Origin: Sphingomonas kyeonggiensis | GTDB taxonomy: Bacteria; Pseudomonadota; Alphaproteobacteria; Sphingomonadales; Sphingomonadaceae | DNA: 64,000 bases | Direction of reading: 5' to 3' | Assembly: GCF_014196745.1 (NCBI RefSeq) | Contig: NZ_JACIEH010000004.1 | Location: 1-64,000 of the forward strand | Part shown: positions 24,913-32,798 of the stretch, one piece after another | How positions within the stretch are numbered: position 1 is the stretch's first letter | Layout: the number at the start of each line of letters is the position of its first letter | Notes under the pieces: model-generated | Seen by the model: only the letters and a program-made list of their open reading frames with translations | What the model was told of the DNA's origin: nothing | The model's database searches: none | Made by a program: the position numbers and the translations under genes

Positions 24913-25869
24913 ATGTCGCTCATTGTCGCCGTGCAGATGGACCCGCTCGATGCGATCAACATCGCCGGAGACTCGACCTTCGCGCTGATGCTGTCGGCGC
25001 AGGCGCGCGGGCACAAGCTGTTCCACTATGCCGCCGAGGACCTGAACTATTCGGCCGGCCGGGTATGGGCCAAGGCGCATCCGGTGACGGTGCAGCGCGT
25101 CGCCGGGGATCACTTCCAGTTCGGCGAGCCGGTGCAGCTCGATCTCGGCGAGGAAGCCGATGTCGTGCTGATGCGCCAGGATCCGCCCTTCGACCTGGGC
25201 TACATCACCGCGACGCACCTGCTCGAGCGGATCGCCGACCGCACCCTGGTGGTCAATGATCCGGCCAGCGTGCGCAACGCGCCCGAGAAGATCTTCGTCC
25301 TCGACTATCCGCAGTTCATGCCGCCGACGCTGGTCACGCGCAGTCTGGACGAGGCGCGCGCCTTCCTGGCGGTGCACGGCGAGATCGTCGTCAAGCCGCT
25401 GCACGGCAATGGCGGCAAGGCGATCTTCAAGGTGGGCAGCGACGGCGCCAACCTCTCCGCGCTGATCGAAGTGTTCAACATGACCTGGCGCGAGCCGCAC
25501 ATGGTGCAGGCCTTCCTCCCCTCGGTGGCGGCGGGCGACAAGCGCATCGTGCTGGTCGACGGCGACGTGGCCGGCGCGATCAACCGCATCCCGGGCGAGG
25601 GCGAGATCCGATCGAACCTGGCGGTGGGCGGAAGTGCCGCCAAGACCGAGCTGACGCCGCGCGAGCAGGAAATCTGCGACGTGCTCGGGCCCGAGCTGAA
25701 GAAGCGCGGGCTGCTGTTCGTCGGCATCGACGTGATCGGCGGCGAGTGGCTGACCGAGATCAACGTCACTTCCCCCACCGGCATCGTCGCGATCGACCGG
25801 TTCAACGGCACCGATACCGGCGCGGTGATCTGGCAGGCGATCGAGCGCCGCGTCGCCGAGCGGGGCTAG
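24913..25869 (+). CDS. gshB: Glutathione synthetase
   Basis: The 318-aa ATP-grasp enzyme joins gamma-glutamylcysteine and glycine. Seen: the N-terminal VAVQMDPLDAINIAGDSTFA, the ATP-grasp loop VVKPLHGNGGKAIFKV near residue 160, and the C-terminal metal/ATP site INVTSPTGIVAIDRFNG. The length is normal for proteobacterial GshB. An AAGGAGG ribosome-binding site ends 7 nt before the ATG. It forms a cluster with rsmI-yraN upstream. Confidence 0.96.
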   Translation: MSLIVAVQMDPLDAINIAGDSTFALMLSAQARGHKLFHYAAEDLNYSAGRVWAKAHPVTVQRVAGDHFQFGEPVQLDLGEEADVVLMRQDPPFDLGYITATHLLERIADRTLVVNDPASVRNAPEKIFVLDYPQFMPPTLVTRSLDEARAFLAVHGEIVVKPLHGNGGKAIFKVGSDGANLSALIEVFNMTWREPHMVQAFLPSVAAGDKRIVLVDGDVAGAINRIPGEGEIRSNLAVGGSAAKTELTPREQEICDVLGPELKKRGLLFVGIDVIGGEWLTEINVTSPTGIVAIDRFNGTDTGAVIWQAIERRVAERG

Positions 25870-25890
25870 GGTGAAATCTCGCCCGTGCGT

Positions 25891-25989
25891 GTTCCCCGGC
25901 GAAGGCCGGGTCCGGCATCGGCGAACCAGGTGAGGCGCAGGTGCCTCTCCAACGACATTGCAACCGGGCCCCGGCCTTCGCCGGGGAAC
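25891..25989. repeat. Class A palindromic element, long form
   Basis: GTTCCCCGGCGAAGGCCGGG (25891-25910) is inverted at 25968-25989 and ends GCCGGGGAAC. An inner GAGGC...GCCTC hairpin lies between. It is located between gshB and the tandem DedA gene, so it may reduce read-through. Confidence 0.75.
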
Positions 25990-26032
25990 CGACAGGGGAA
26001 AGCCGCGTAAGCAAATGATCGGTGCAGCGTAG

Positions 26033-26617
26033 ATGTGGGACGCGGTTTCCTGGGGCTATTGGGGCATTTTCTGGCTGATGGTGCTGGAGAATGTGATCCC
26101 GCCGATCCCTTCCGAAGCGATCATGAGCGTGGGCGGCATCGCCGTCGCGCGCGGGCAGATGGACTTCACCCTTCTGGTGCTGGTCGGCACCGCGGGCACG
26201 GTGGTGGGCAATCTCTTCTGGTGGGAGATCGGCCGGCGGCTCGGCTATCAGCGCCTCAAGCCGATGATCGACCGCTGGGGCCGCTGGCTGACGCTCGACT
26301 GGCACGAGATCGAGAAGCTCAAGGCCTATTTCGATCGCTGGGGCGGGCCGACCGTGCTGATCTTCCGCTTCATGCCGGTGGGACGCACGATCATCTCGAT
26401 CCCGGCCGGGCTGATGCACATGCCCTTCTGGCGCTTCGTCGGCTATACCGCCGTGGGCAGCCTGATCTGGAACATCATCCTGGTCGGCGTGGGCTATGCG
26501 CTGGGCGCCACGATCGAGGACATCGAGCATTGGGTGGCGCCGATGGTGTTCGCGATCATCGGATCGGTGGTCGTGATCTACCTGTGGCGGGTGCTCACCT
26601 GGAAGCCTCGAGGCTGA
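26033..26617 (+). CDS. DedA-family membrane protein
   Basis: The 194-aa protein has the DedA/VTT signature ENVIPPIPSEAIMSVGG near the N-terminus and FRFMPVGRTIISIPAGLMHM in the re-entrant region, followed by W-rich membrane helices. DedA proteins are implicated in membrane homeostasis, proton-motive-force-dependent transport and undecaprenyl-phosphate or phospholipid recycling. The exact substrate cannot be told. Its last 23 bp overlap the 3' end of the convergent GAF gene. Confidence 0.9.
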   Translation: MWDAVSWGYWGIFWLMVLENVIPPIPSEAIMSVGGIAVARGQMDFTLLVLVGTAGTVVGNLFWWEIGRRLGYQRLKPMIDRWGRWLTLDWHEIEKLKAYFDRWGGPTVLIFRFMPVGRTIISIPAGLMHMPFWRFVGYTAVGSLIWNIILVGVGYALGATIEDIEHWVAPMVFAIIGSVVVIYLWRVLTWKPRG

Positions 26618-27074
26618 GCCGGTCGAGCTCGTCGGCGATGATCTGCGCATAGGCCTCCATCTGCGGCACCAGCGCCGCCAGGCCGGTACGCGACACCGGA
26701 TCGATCGCGCAGAGCGTGCCGAAGAAGCTGCCGTCGCCGCGGATGATCGGCCAGGAGATATAGCTTTTGAGGCCGTAGAGCACCGGCGTGTGGTGCGTGC
26801 GCCAGGCGGGGTCCGCATCGACGTCGTTGATGAAGACACCGCGCCCGCTGTCGCGGATCTCGTCGCAGATCGTCGTCTTGATAGCCAGCTCCTCGCCGGC
26901 GTCGAGCCCGAACTCGATCCTGTCGAGCACCTGGCAGGCGATCCAGCGATCCGCGGTGACGCGCGCCACCGCGGCAAAGCCCATGCCGGTCAGTTCGCAC
27001 AGCTCGGCGAGGATCGACTCGACTTCCGGGATGCGCTGGACGGCGGCGACATCGGCGAGATAGGGATCGTTCAT
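26595..27074 (-). CDS. GAF-domain protein
   Basis: The 159-aa protein is a single GAF domain, with CELTGMGFAAVARVTADRW at the start and a core YISWPIIRGDGSFFGTLCAIDP. There is no kinase or output domain. Single-GAF proteins of this kind may act as small-molecule or redox sensors with partner kinases; the ligand is unknown. It is convergent and overlapping with DedA, and downstream of the XerC-like gene on the same strand (44 bp). Confidence 0.85.
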   Translation of the reverse strand: MNDPYLADVAAVQRIPEVESILAELCELTGMGFAAVARVTADRWIACQVLDRIEFGLDAGEELAIKTTICDEIRDSGRGVFINDVDADPAWRTHHTPVLYGLKSYISWPIIRGDGSFFGTLCAIDPVSRTGLAALVPQMEAYAQIIADELDRLSLEASR

Positions 27075-27118
27075 TACGCCAGCCTAACAGATGACGAAGG
27101 CGCTGTACCTGATGGAGA

Positions 27119-28012
27119 TCAGGCGCGGGGGTGGGCGTTGCGGTACACGTCGAGCAGATGCGCGGCATCGACTGCGGTATAGACCTGGGTCGAGCTGAGG
27201 CTGGCATGGCCGAGCAGCTCCTGCAGCGCGCGCAGATCGGCACCGCGGCCGAGCAGGTGGGTGGCGAAGCTGTGGCGCAGCGCGTGCGGGGTGGTCCGAT
27301 CGGACAGGCCGAGCGCGGTGCGCGCGGCGCGGACCGACTTGCGGATCACGCCGGGGGGCATCGGCCCGCCCTTGGCACCGCGGAACAGGGGCGCGTCGCG
27401 CGAGACGCCGTACGGGCATTGCTTCGCATAGGCCTCGATCGCCTCGCGCACCTGGGGGAGCAGGGGCACGATCCGCGTCTTGTCACGCTTGCCGGTGACG
27501 CGCATCGCCTCGCCGAGCGGGAGGACGGCGCCGGTGAGCGCGACCGCCTCGCCGATGCGCAGGCCGGCGCCGTAGAGGAGGAGCAGCACCGCCCAGTCGC
27601 GCGCGCCGATCCAGGGCTCCCGGGCGTCCTCGGATACGGTCTCGGCGAGCGCCACCGCTTCGTGCGGGGCGATCGGGCGGGGTATGCCCTTCTTGACCCG
27701 CGGGCCCTTGAGGCGCGGTAGCTCGGCCTCGTCGCCGGCGGTGAATTTGAGGAAGCCGCGGACCGCGGAAAGCTCGCGCGCGGCGGAGGCGTTGGTCAGG
27801 CCCTGGCCGCGGCGATGGGCGAGATAGGCGCGCAGGTCGGTCGCGGTGGTTTTCGCGAGTCCCTCACGGGTGACCGCGCCGCCCCAATGATTCTGCAGGA
27901 ACGCGACCAGCCGCTCGGCGGTGGCGCCATATGCCCGCACCGTGTGCGCCGAGCGCCGCCGGTCGCGGGCGAGGTGCTGTGCGTAGAGTAGCGGGAGGGC
28001 GGGGTCGGGCAT
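27119..28012 (-). CDS. xerC: Tyrosine recombinase, XerC type
   Basis: The 297-aa protein has a SAM-like N-terminal DNA-binding domain (about 5-90) and a catalytic domain. Catalytic markers are Arg in GAGLRIGEAVAL, Lys in VTGKRDKTRIVPL, HALRH, GH in LLGHASLSSTQVY and the nucleophile Tyr278. XerC and XerD resolve chromosome dimers at dif. The size and chromosomal neighbourhood without mobile genes favour a housekeeping Xer recombinase over a phage integrase. ATG 28012 is chosen; a TTG at 28030 falls in a class B repeat. Confidence 0.88.
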   Translation of the reverse strand: MPDPALPLLYAQHLARDRRRSAHTVRAYGATAERLVAFLQNHWGGAVTREGLAKTTATDLRAYLAHRRGQGLTNASAARELSAVRGFLKFTAGDEAELPRLKGPRVKKGIPRPIAPHEAVALAETVSEDAREPWIGARDWAVLLLLYGAGLRIGEAVALTGAVLPLGEAMRVTGKRDKTRIVPLLPQVREAIEAYAKQCPYGVSRDAPLFRGAKGGPMPPGVIRKSVRAARTALGLSDRTTPHALRHSFATHLLGRGADLRALQELLGHASLSSTQVYTAVDAAHLLDVYRNAHPRA

Positions 28013-28028
28013 GGGGGGATTGTAGCAC

Positions 28029-28173
28029 AATTCCTCCCCCAGCTTGCTGGGGGAGGGGGACCGCCGAAGGCGGTGGAGGGGCGGCGGACGCAGTCCGCCG
28101 GGTTCCCCGGCGGCCCCTCCACCATTCGCTACGCGAATGGTCCCCCTCCCCGAGACAAGCTCGGGGAGGAATT
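28029..28173. repeat. Class B composite palindromic element, copy 2
   Basis: It begins AATTCCTCCCCCAGCTTGCT and ends CTCGGGGAGGAATT. Inside are paired CCGCC/GGCGG and ATTCGC/GCGAAT hairpins and a TGGAGGGG...CCCCTCCA stem, matching the architecture of 15396-15530. It separates fsa from xerC on the minus strand. Confidence 0.8.
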
Positions 28174-28179
28174 AAGGGT

Positions 28180-28836
28180 TCAGCCGATCTTCTGCCCGGT
28201 CTTGGCCCAGTCGGCCATGAACGAGGCGATGCCGGCGTCGGTCAGCGGGTGCTTGACCAGCTGGCGGATCACCGCCGGCGGAGCGGTCATCACGTCGGCG
28301 CCGATCTTGGCGGCCTCAAGCACGTGGATCGGGTTGCGCACCGAGGCGACCAGGATCTCGGTCTCGAAGGCGTAGTTGTCGTAGATCGTGCGGATGTCGG
28401 CGATCAGGTCCATGCCCGGATAGCCGATATCGTCGTGACGGCCGACGAAGGGCGAGATGAAGGTCGCGCCGGCCTTGGCAGCCAGCAGCGCCTGGTTCGC
28501 CGAGAAGCACAGGGTCACGTTGACCATCGTGCCGTCGCTGGTCAGCGCCTTGCACGCCTTGAGGCCCTCGATGGTCAGCGGCACCTTGACCGCGACATTG
28601 TCGGCGACCTTACGGACGATCTCCGCCTCGCGCATCATGCCCTCGAAATCGAGCGCGACGACTTCGGCCGAGACCGGCAGGCCCGGCACGATCTCGCAGA
28701 TCTCCTTGACGACTTCGAGGAAGTCGCGGCCGGCCTTGTGGATCAGCGAGGGATTGGTGGTGACGCCATCGAGCAGGCCGGTATCGGCCAGGTCGCGGAT
28801 GTCGGCGGTGTCGGCGGTGTCGGCGAAGAACTTCAT
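28180..28836 (-). CDS. fsa: Fructose-6-phosphate aldolase / small transaldolase
   Basis: The 218-aa TalC/FSA-type enzyme has MKFFADTAD at the N-terminus, GVTTNPSLIHKAG at residues 24-36 and the Schiff-base lysine Lys84 in VAVKVPLTIEGLKAC. The C-terminus contains HPLTDAGIASFMADW. Proteins of this size are either fructose-6-phosphate aldolases or true transaldolases, and sequence inspection alone does not separate them. Three in-phase copies of a 9-bp unit near the 5' end give the ADTADTAD stretch without changing family length. Confidence 0.9.
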   Translation of the reverse strand: MKFFADTADTADIRDLADTGLLDGVTTNPSLIHKAGRDFLEVVKEICEIVPGLPVSAEVVALDFEGMMREAEIVRKVADNVAVKVPLTIEGLKACKALTSDGTMVNVTLCFSANQALLAAKAGATFISPFVGRHDDIGYPGMDLIADIRTIYDNYAFETEILVASVRNPIHVLEAAKIGADVMTAPPAVIRQLVKHPLTDAGIASFMADWAKTGQKIG

Positions 28837-28848
28837 CTCAAATCCTTG

Positions 28849-29244
28849 TCAGTCGTGCGTGAGCATGAGCTTTGCGCGACCGCCCTTAAGCCGATTCACC
28901 GTGACGCGATAGGTGCCGGGACGCATCCGGTAATAGAGGATCTTGCGGATCGTCGAGCAGCGCGGGCCGCGGCTTTCCGACGCCATGCGCAGCGCGCGCT
29001 TGCCGCTGCCCGCAAAGGCATCGATCCAGCCGTCCTGGTCGATCGCGATGCCCACCCTGCCCGGCTTGCGGATGGTGACCCGCGTCTCGACGGTACCGCC
29101 CCGCGCCGGCAGCGTCACCGCATGGCCGGTATCGAGCCCGCGCCCGTCCCGCGTCCAGCCGGCGAGCGGCCTGGGAAGCCGGGTATCCAGCGCGGTGCAG
29201 CGGCCCTGCGCCGCCATGCCGATCGCCAAAGCCGTGAGAATCAT
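28849..29244 (-). CDS. Secreted protein of the CSTIRKI family, paralogue 1
   Basis: The 131-aa protein has a short signal peptide (MILTALAIGMAAQG). The body contains a conserved VGIAIDQDGWID, RCSTIRKILYYRM and PGTYRVTV. It is clearly related to the gene at 30001-30459, which has the same order of motifs and conserved spacing near the C-terminus. The predicted structure is a small beta-rich periplasmic domain. I do not recognise a named family. The start at 29244 has AGGGGAG upstream. It is divergent from the DUF2490 gene, with a tandem 11-bp repeat between. Confidence 0.7.
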   Translation of the reverse strand: MILTALAIGMAAQGRCTALDTRLPRPLAGWTRDGRGLDTGHAVTLPARGGTVETRVTIRKPGRVGIAIDQDGWIDAFAGSGKRALRMASESRGPRCSTIRKILYYRMRPGTYRVTVNRLKGGRAKLMLTHD

Positions 29245-29264
29245 CGCCGCTCCCCTTCCGAACA

Positions 29265-29286
29265 CATCAATGTTCCATCAATGTTC
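29265..29286. promoter_or_regulatory. Perfect 11-bp tandem direct repeat between divergent genes
   Basis: CATCAATGTTC occurs twice without a gap (29265-29275 and 29276-29286). The 11-bp period is about one helical turn, so two protein subunits could bind the same face of DNA. It lies in the 71-bp gap between the divergent starts at 29244 and 29316 and is noticeably AT-richer than the surroundings. Confidence 0.5.
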
Positions 29287-29315
29287 TCATTCCGACAAGT
29301 AAAGCTTGCACCGAA

Positions 29316-29993
29316 ATGAAGACGATGCGTTTAGGCCGGATGCGCGCGTTTCTCGCTTTGCCCCTGTTGTGCCTCGCCGCGCCGGCGCTCGCCCAGCAGA
29401 CCGACGACCAGCTCTGGCTCCAGGCGAGCAGCGTGATGCGCCTCGGCGCGCATGAAGAGGCGACGGTGGAGAGCATCGCCCGATTCGGCGACCGTGCGAA
29501 GGGCCTGGCCCATACCGAGATCGGCGGGCTGTTCGCCCGGAAGATCGGCAAGGTCGAAGTCGCCATCGGCTATCGGCACGTCGAGGACTTCGTCGGCGAC
29601 CGCACGCTGCCCAATGAGGAGCGTATCCGCCAGCACGTGATCGTGCCGCTGGGCGCGGGCTTCGCCACCCGGGTGCGGCTGGAGCAGCGCTTCAACAGCT
29701 CGGGGCCGGAGATCGGCCACCGGGTCCGCGGGCAGCTGCGCTTCAACACGGACCTGATCCCGGGAAAGCTCGGCCTGTTCGCGACGCACGAGACCTTCCT
29801 CAACCTCAACACCACCGGCTGGGGCCAGCGCGGCGGGATCGAGCGGGTGCGCGCCAATATCGGGCTGGGCGTGCCGATCGGGCGCCAGCTGCGCGGCGAG
29901 ATCGGCTATCTCAACCAGTATCGCTTCGGCCGAGGCGGCGCACGCGACCAGATGGATCACGCAATGACGATCGGGCTGACGCTGCGGCCCTGA
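29316..29993 (+). CDS. DUF2490-family outer-membrane-like protein
   Basis: The 225-aa protein has a signal peptide (MRAFLALPLLCLAAPALAQ) and repeated amphipathic beta-strand segments. Typical DUF2490 signals are DDQLWLQASSVMRLG at the mature N-terminus and RVRLEQRFNSSGPEIGHRVR in the middle. The family is predicted to be a small barrel or periplasmic beta-sheet protein of unknown function. The start may be ATG 29316 or 29325. It ends 7 bp before the convergent paralogue 2 gene. Confidence 0.8.
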   Translation: MKTMRLGRMRAFLALPLLCLAAPALAQQTDDQLWLQASSVMRLGAHEEATVESIARFGDRAKGLAHTEIGGLFARKIGKVEVAIGYRHVEDFVGDRTLPNEERIRQHVIVPLGAGFATRVRLEQRFNSSGPEIGHRVRGQLRFNTDLIPGKLGLFATHETFLNLNTTGWGQRGGIERVRANIGLGVPIGRQLRGEIGYLNQYRFGRGGARDQMDHAMTIGLTLRP

Positions 29994-30000
29994 CGCAGGC

Positions 30001-30459
30001 CTATTCGCCCGCGACGAGCATCGCCTTCACCTTCGCGCCCGGCAGGCCCGAGACGTAAAGCCGATAGAGGCCGGGCGTGAGCTGGAAGCGGACGATCTTG
30101 CGGATCGTCGAGCATTCCGGGCCATGGCCGTGCTTGACCGAAGTGAGCGCCGCACCGCCCTCCGCACCGGGCAGCACGTCGATCCAGCCGCCCTGATCGA
30201 GCGCGATGCCGTAGACGCCCGCGGTCTCGATCCGGAAGCCGATCGTCGCCGCCCTGCCCGGCTTGCTGCCGGCAGGCAGGCCCTTGAGCGCGGCGGCGTT
30301 GATCGTGTCGAGTTCCACCGCCTTGCCGGGCGTGAAAGCATCACCGGGCTTCACCCAACCGAGCAGGCCGGTCGGCAGGCTGGCATCGGTTGCCTTGCAG
30401 GCCGTAGTCTGCGCGGCGGGCGCGGTCTGGACGAGCAGCAGGGCGGCGGCGAACAGCAT
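30001..30459 (-). CDS. Secreted protein of the CSTIRKI family, paralogue 2
   Basis: The 152-aa protein has a signal peptide (MLFAAALLLVQTAPAA). It then has GWVKPGDAFTPGKAVEL, VYGIALDQGGWIDVLPG, GPECSTIRKIVRFQLTPG and a C-terminal KAMLVAGE. It matches the 28849 protein motif by motif, with an extra insert near residues 55-75. The start at 30459 has GGGAGAA upstream. It is divergent from priA, with 98 bp between starts. Function unknown, probably periplasmic. Confidence 0.7.
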   Translation of the reverse strand: MLFAAALLLVQTAPAAQTTACKATDASLPTGLLGWVKPGDAFTPGKAVELDTINAAALKGLPAGSKPGRAATIGFRIETAGVYGIALDQGGWIDVLPGAEGGAALTSVKHGHGPECSTIRKIVRFQLTPGLYRLYVSGLPGAKVKAMLVAGE

Positions 30460-30557
30460 GAGATTCTCCCGACAATCTTTTGGCGAAGGAGCAGAATGGA
30501 TTGCGGGACGATACGGGGATTCCGTTTCGCGCGCAAAACCCCATATGAGGACGTCCC

Positions 30558-32726
30558 ATGTCCCGCGCCCGCATTCTCGTCCTGCATCCCGCGCTCGGCC
30601 CCCTCGACTATCGCGTGCCCGCCGGCATGCAGGTCGCGCCGGGGTCGATCGTCGTCGTGCCGATCGGGCCGCGCCAATATGCCGGGGTGGTCTGGGAGCC
30701 CGAGCGGCTGCCGACCGAGGAGATCGGCGACAACCGGCTGCGCAACATCCTGGCAGTGGCCGACGCGCCGCCGATCCCGGCATCGGTGCGCCGGCTCGTC
30801 GAATGGACGGCGGACTATTATCTGAGCCCGCCCTCGGCGGTGCTGGCGATGGCGCTGCGCACCTCCGCCGCGTTCGAGAGCGCACCGACGATCACCGAAT
30901 ATCGCGCGACCGGCCAGGTGCCCGACCGGCTGACCCCGCAGCGCGCGCAGGCGCTGGAACGGATCGGCGAGCGCCAGGGGCTGGTGAAGGAGCTGGCGCT
31001 GGTCGCCGACGTCTCCGACGCGGTGATCCGCGGGCTGGTGAAGGTCGGCGCGATCGAGCCGGTGGTGGTCGACACCGACTCGCCCTATCCGCTGCCCGAC
31101 CCCAATTTCGCCCCGCCGCACCTGAACCCCGAACAGGCCGATGCCGCATCGATCCTGCGCCAGGCAGTGGGCGCCGAAGCCTTCCAGCCCTTCCTGCTCG
31201 ACGGCGTGACCGGATCGGGCAAGACCGAAGTCTATTTCGAAGCGGTCGCCGCGTCCATCGCCGCTGGCAAGCAGACGCTCGTCCTGTTGCCCGAGATCGC
31301 CCTGACCGAGCCGTTCCTCACGCGCTTCGAGAAGCGCTTCGGCTGCGATCCGGTCGCCTGGCATTCGGGCCTGCGCACCTCGCAGCGGCGCCGCGCCTGG
31401 CGGGCGATCGCCAGCGGCGAGGCGCTGGTGACGGTGGGCGCGCGCTCGGCGCTGTTCCTGCCCTATCCGAAGCTGGGGCTGATCGTCGTCGACGAAGCGC
31501 ACGAGACCAGCTTCAAGCAGGAAGACGGCGTCCATTACCACGCCCGCGACGTGGCGGTGATGCGCGGGCGGTTCGAGGAATGCCCGGTGCTGCTCGCCTC
31601 GGCCACGCCGGCGATCGAGACGCGCCACCAGGTCGAGCTCGGCCGCTATGAGGAGCTCAAGCTGCCCGGCCGCTACGGCGCGGCGGAGATGCCCGAGATC
31701 ATTCCGGTCGACATGCTCCAGGCGCCGCCCGAGCGTGGCCGCTGGCTGGCGCCGCCGCTGGTCAAGGCGATCGACGAGACGCTGGCGCGGGGAGAACAGT
31801 CACTGCTGTTCCTCAACCGGCGCGGCTATGCGCCGCTGACGCTCTGCCGGCATTGCGGCCACCGCTTCCAATGCCCGAACTGCACCGCGTGGATGGTCGA
31901 GCACCGGCTGCTCAAGCGCCTGTCCTGCCATCATTGCGGGCACACCATCCCGGCGCCGAGCCTGTGCCCCGAGTGCAAGAGCGAGGACACGCTGGTCGCC
32001 TGCGGGCCGGGCGTGGAGCGGATCGCCGACGAAGTGGCGGCGCTGTGGCCCGAGGCGCGCACCGCGATCGTCACCTCCGACACGCTATGGTCGCCGGCCA
32101 AGGCGGCCGAGTTCGTCAGCCGCATGGAGCATGGCGCGATCGACATCGTCGTCGGCACCCAGCTGGTGACCAAGGGCTATCACTTCCCCAACCTCACCCT
32201 GGTCGGCGTGGTCGATGCCGATCTCGGGCTGGACGGCGGCGACCTGCGCGCGTCCGAACGCACCTTCCAGCAGATCATGCAGGTGTCGGGCCGTGCCGGG
32301 CGCGGCGAGAAGCCGGGGACCGTCTATATTCAGACCCATGCCCCCGACGCGCCGGTGATGCAGGCGCTGGTATCGGGCGATGCCGAGAGCTTCTACGCCG
32401 CCGAGACCGAGGCGCGCCGCGATGCCGATGCCCCGCCCTTCGGCCGCTATGCCGCGATCATCGTCTCGAGCGAGGACCGCGCCGCCGCCGAGGAGACCGC
32501 ACGGATGATCGGCCGCACCGCGCCCGAGATCGGCGAGGACATGCACGTCTATGGCCCCGCCCCAGCCCCGCTGGCGATGCTGCGCGGGCGGCACCGGTAT
32601 CGCCTCCTCGTCCATGCGCGCAGGAGCTTCGACGTGCAGCAGGTGCTGCGCGACTGGCTGGGCGGGCTCAGCTGGAGCCAGAAGGTGCGCGTGGCAGTGG
32701 ACGTGGACCCGTACAGCTTCGTCTGA
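30558..32726 (+). CDS. priA: Primosomal replication protein N' (PriA helicase)
   Basis: The 722-aa restart helicase loads the replisome at stalled forks. Seen: the N-terminal 3'-DNA-binding domain, Walker A GVTGSGKTEVYF near residue 220 and DEAH in IVVDEAHETSFKQ near residue 310. The zinc-binding insert contains four CxxC-type pairs (CRHC, CPNC, CHHC, CPEC), and the C-terminus is a helicase domain with QVSGRAGRGEKPG. The length is typical. The ATG follows GAGGACGTCCC. It is a single gene here and is not followed by fsa, which sits nearby on the other strand. Confidence 0.96.
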   Translation: MSRARILVLHPALGPLDYRVPAGMQVAPGSIVVVPIGPRQYAGVVWEPERLPTEEIGDNRLRNILAVADAPPIPASVRRLVEWTADYYLSPPSAVLAMALRTSAAFESAPTITEYRATGQVPDRLTPQRAQALERIGERQGLVKELALVADVSDAVIRGLVKVGAIEPVVVDTDSPYPLPDPNFAPPHLNPEQADAASILRQAVGAEAFQPFLLDGVTGSGKTEVYFEAVAASIAAGKQTLVLLPEIALTEPFLTRFEKRFGCDPVAWHSGLRTSQRRRAWRAIASGEALVTVGARSALFLPYPKLGLIVVDEAHETSFKQEDGVHYHARDVAVMRGRFEECPVLLASATPAIETRHQVELGRYEELKLPGRYGAAEMPEIIPVDMLQAPPERGRWLAPPLVKAIDETLARGEQSLLFLNRRGYAPLTLCRHCGHRFQCPNCTAWMVEHRLLKRLSCHHCGHTIPAPSLCPECKSEDTLVACGPGVERIADEVAALWPEARTAIVTSDTLWSPAKAAEFVSRMEHGAIDIVVGTQLVTKGYHFPNLTLVGVVDADLGLDGGDLRASERTFQQIMQVSGRAGRGEKPGTVYIQTHAPDAPVMQALVSGDAESFYAAETEARRDADAPPFGRYAAIIVSSEDRAAAEETARMIGRTAPEIGEDMHVYGPAPAPLAMLRGRHRYRLLVHARRSFDVQQVLRDWLGGLSWSQKVRVAVDVDPYSFV

Positions 32727-32798
32727 TCCGGTCCAAATTGCCGCTTGTGCAGAGAATGCGCTGCGATAGCATCGCACTGGGAAACAGGGGGATTCCAG

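Noticed and set aside
27119..28012. Tyrosine recombinase as evidence of a mobile element or integron
   Set aside because: No att-like repeats, cassette array or phage genes. The length and motifs fit a housekeeping XerC-type protein.
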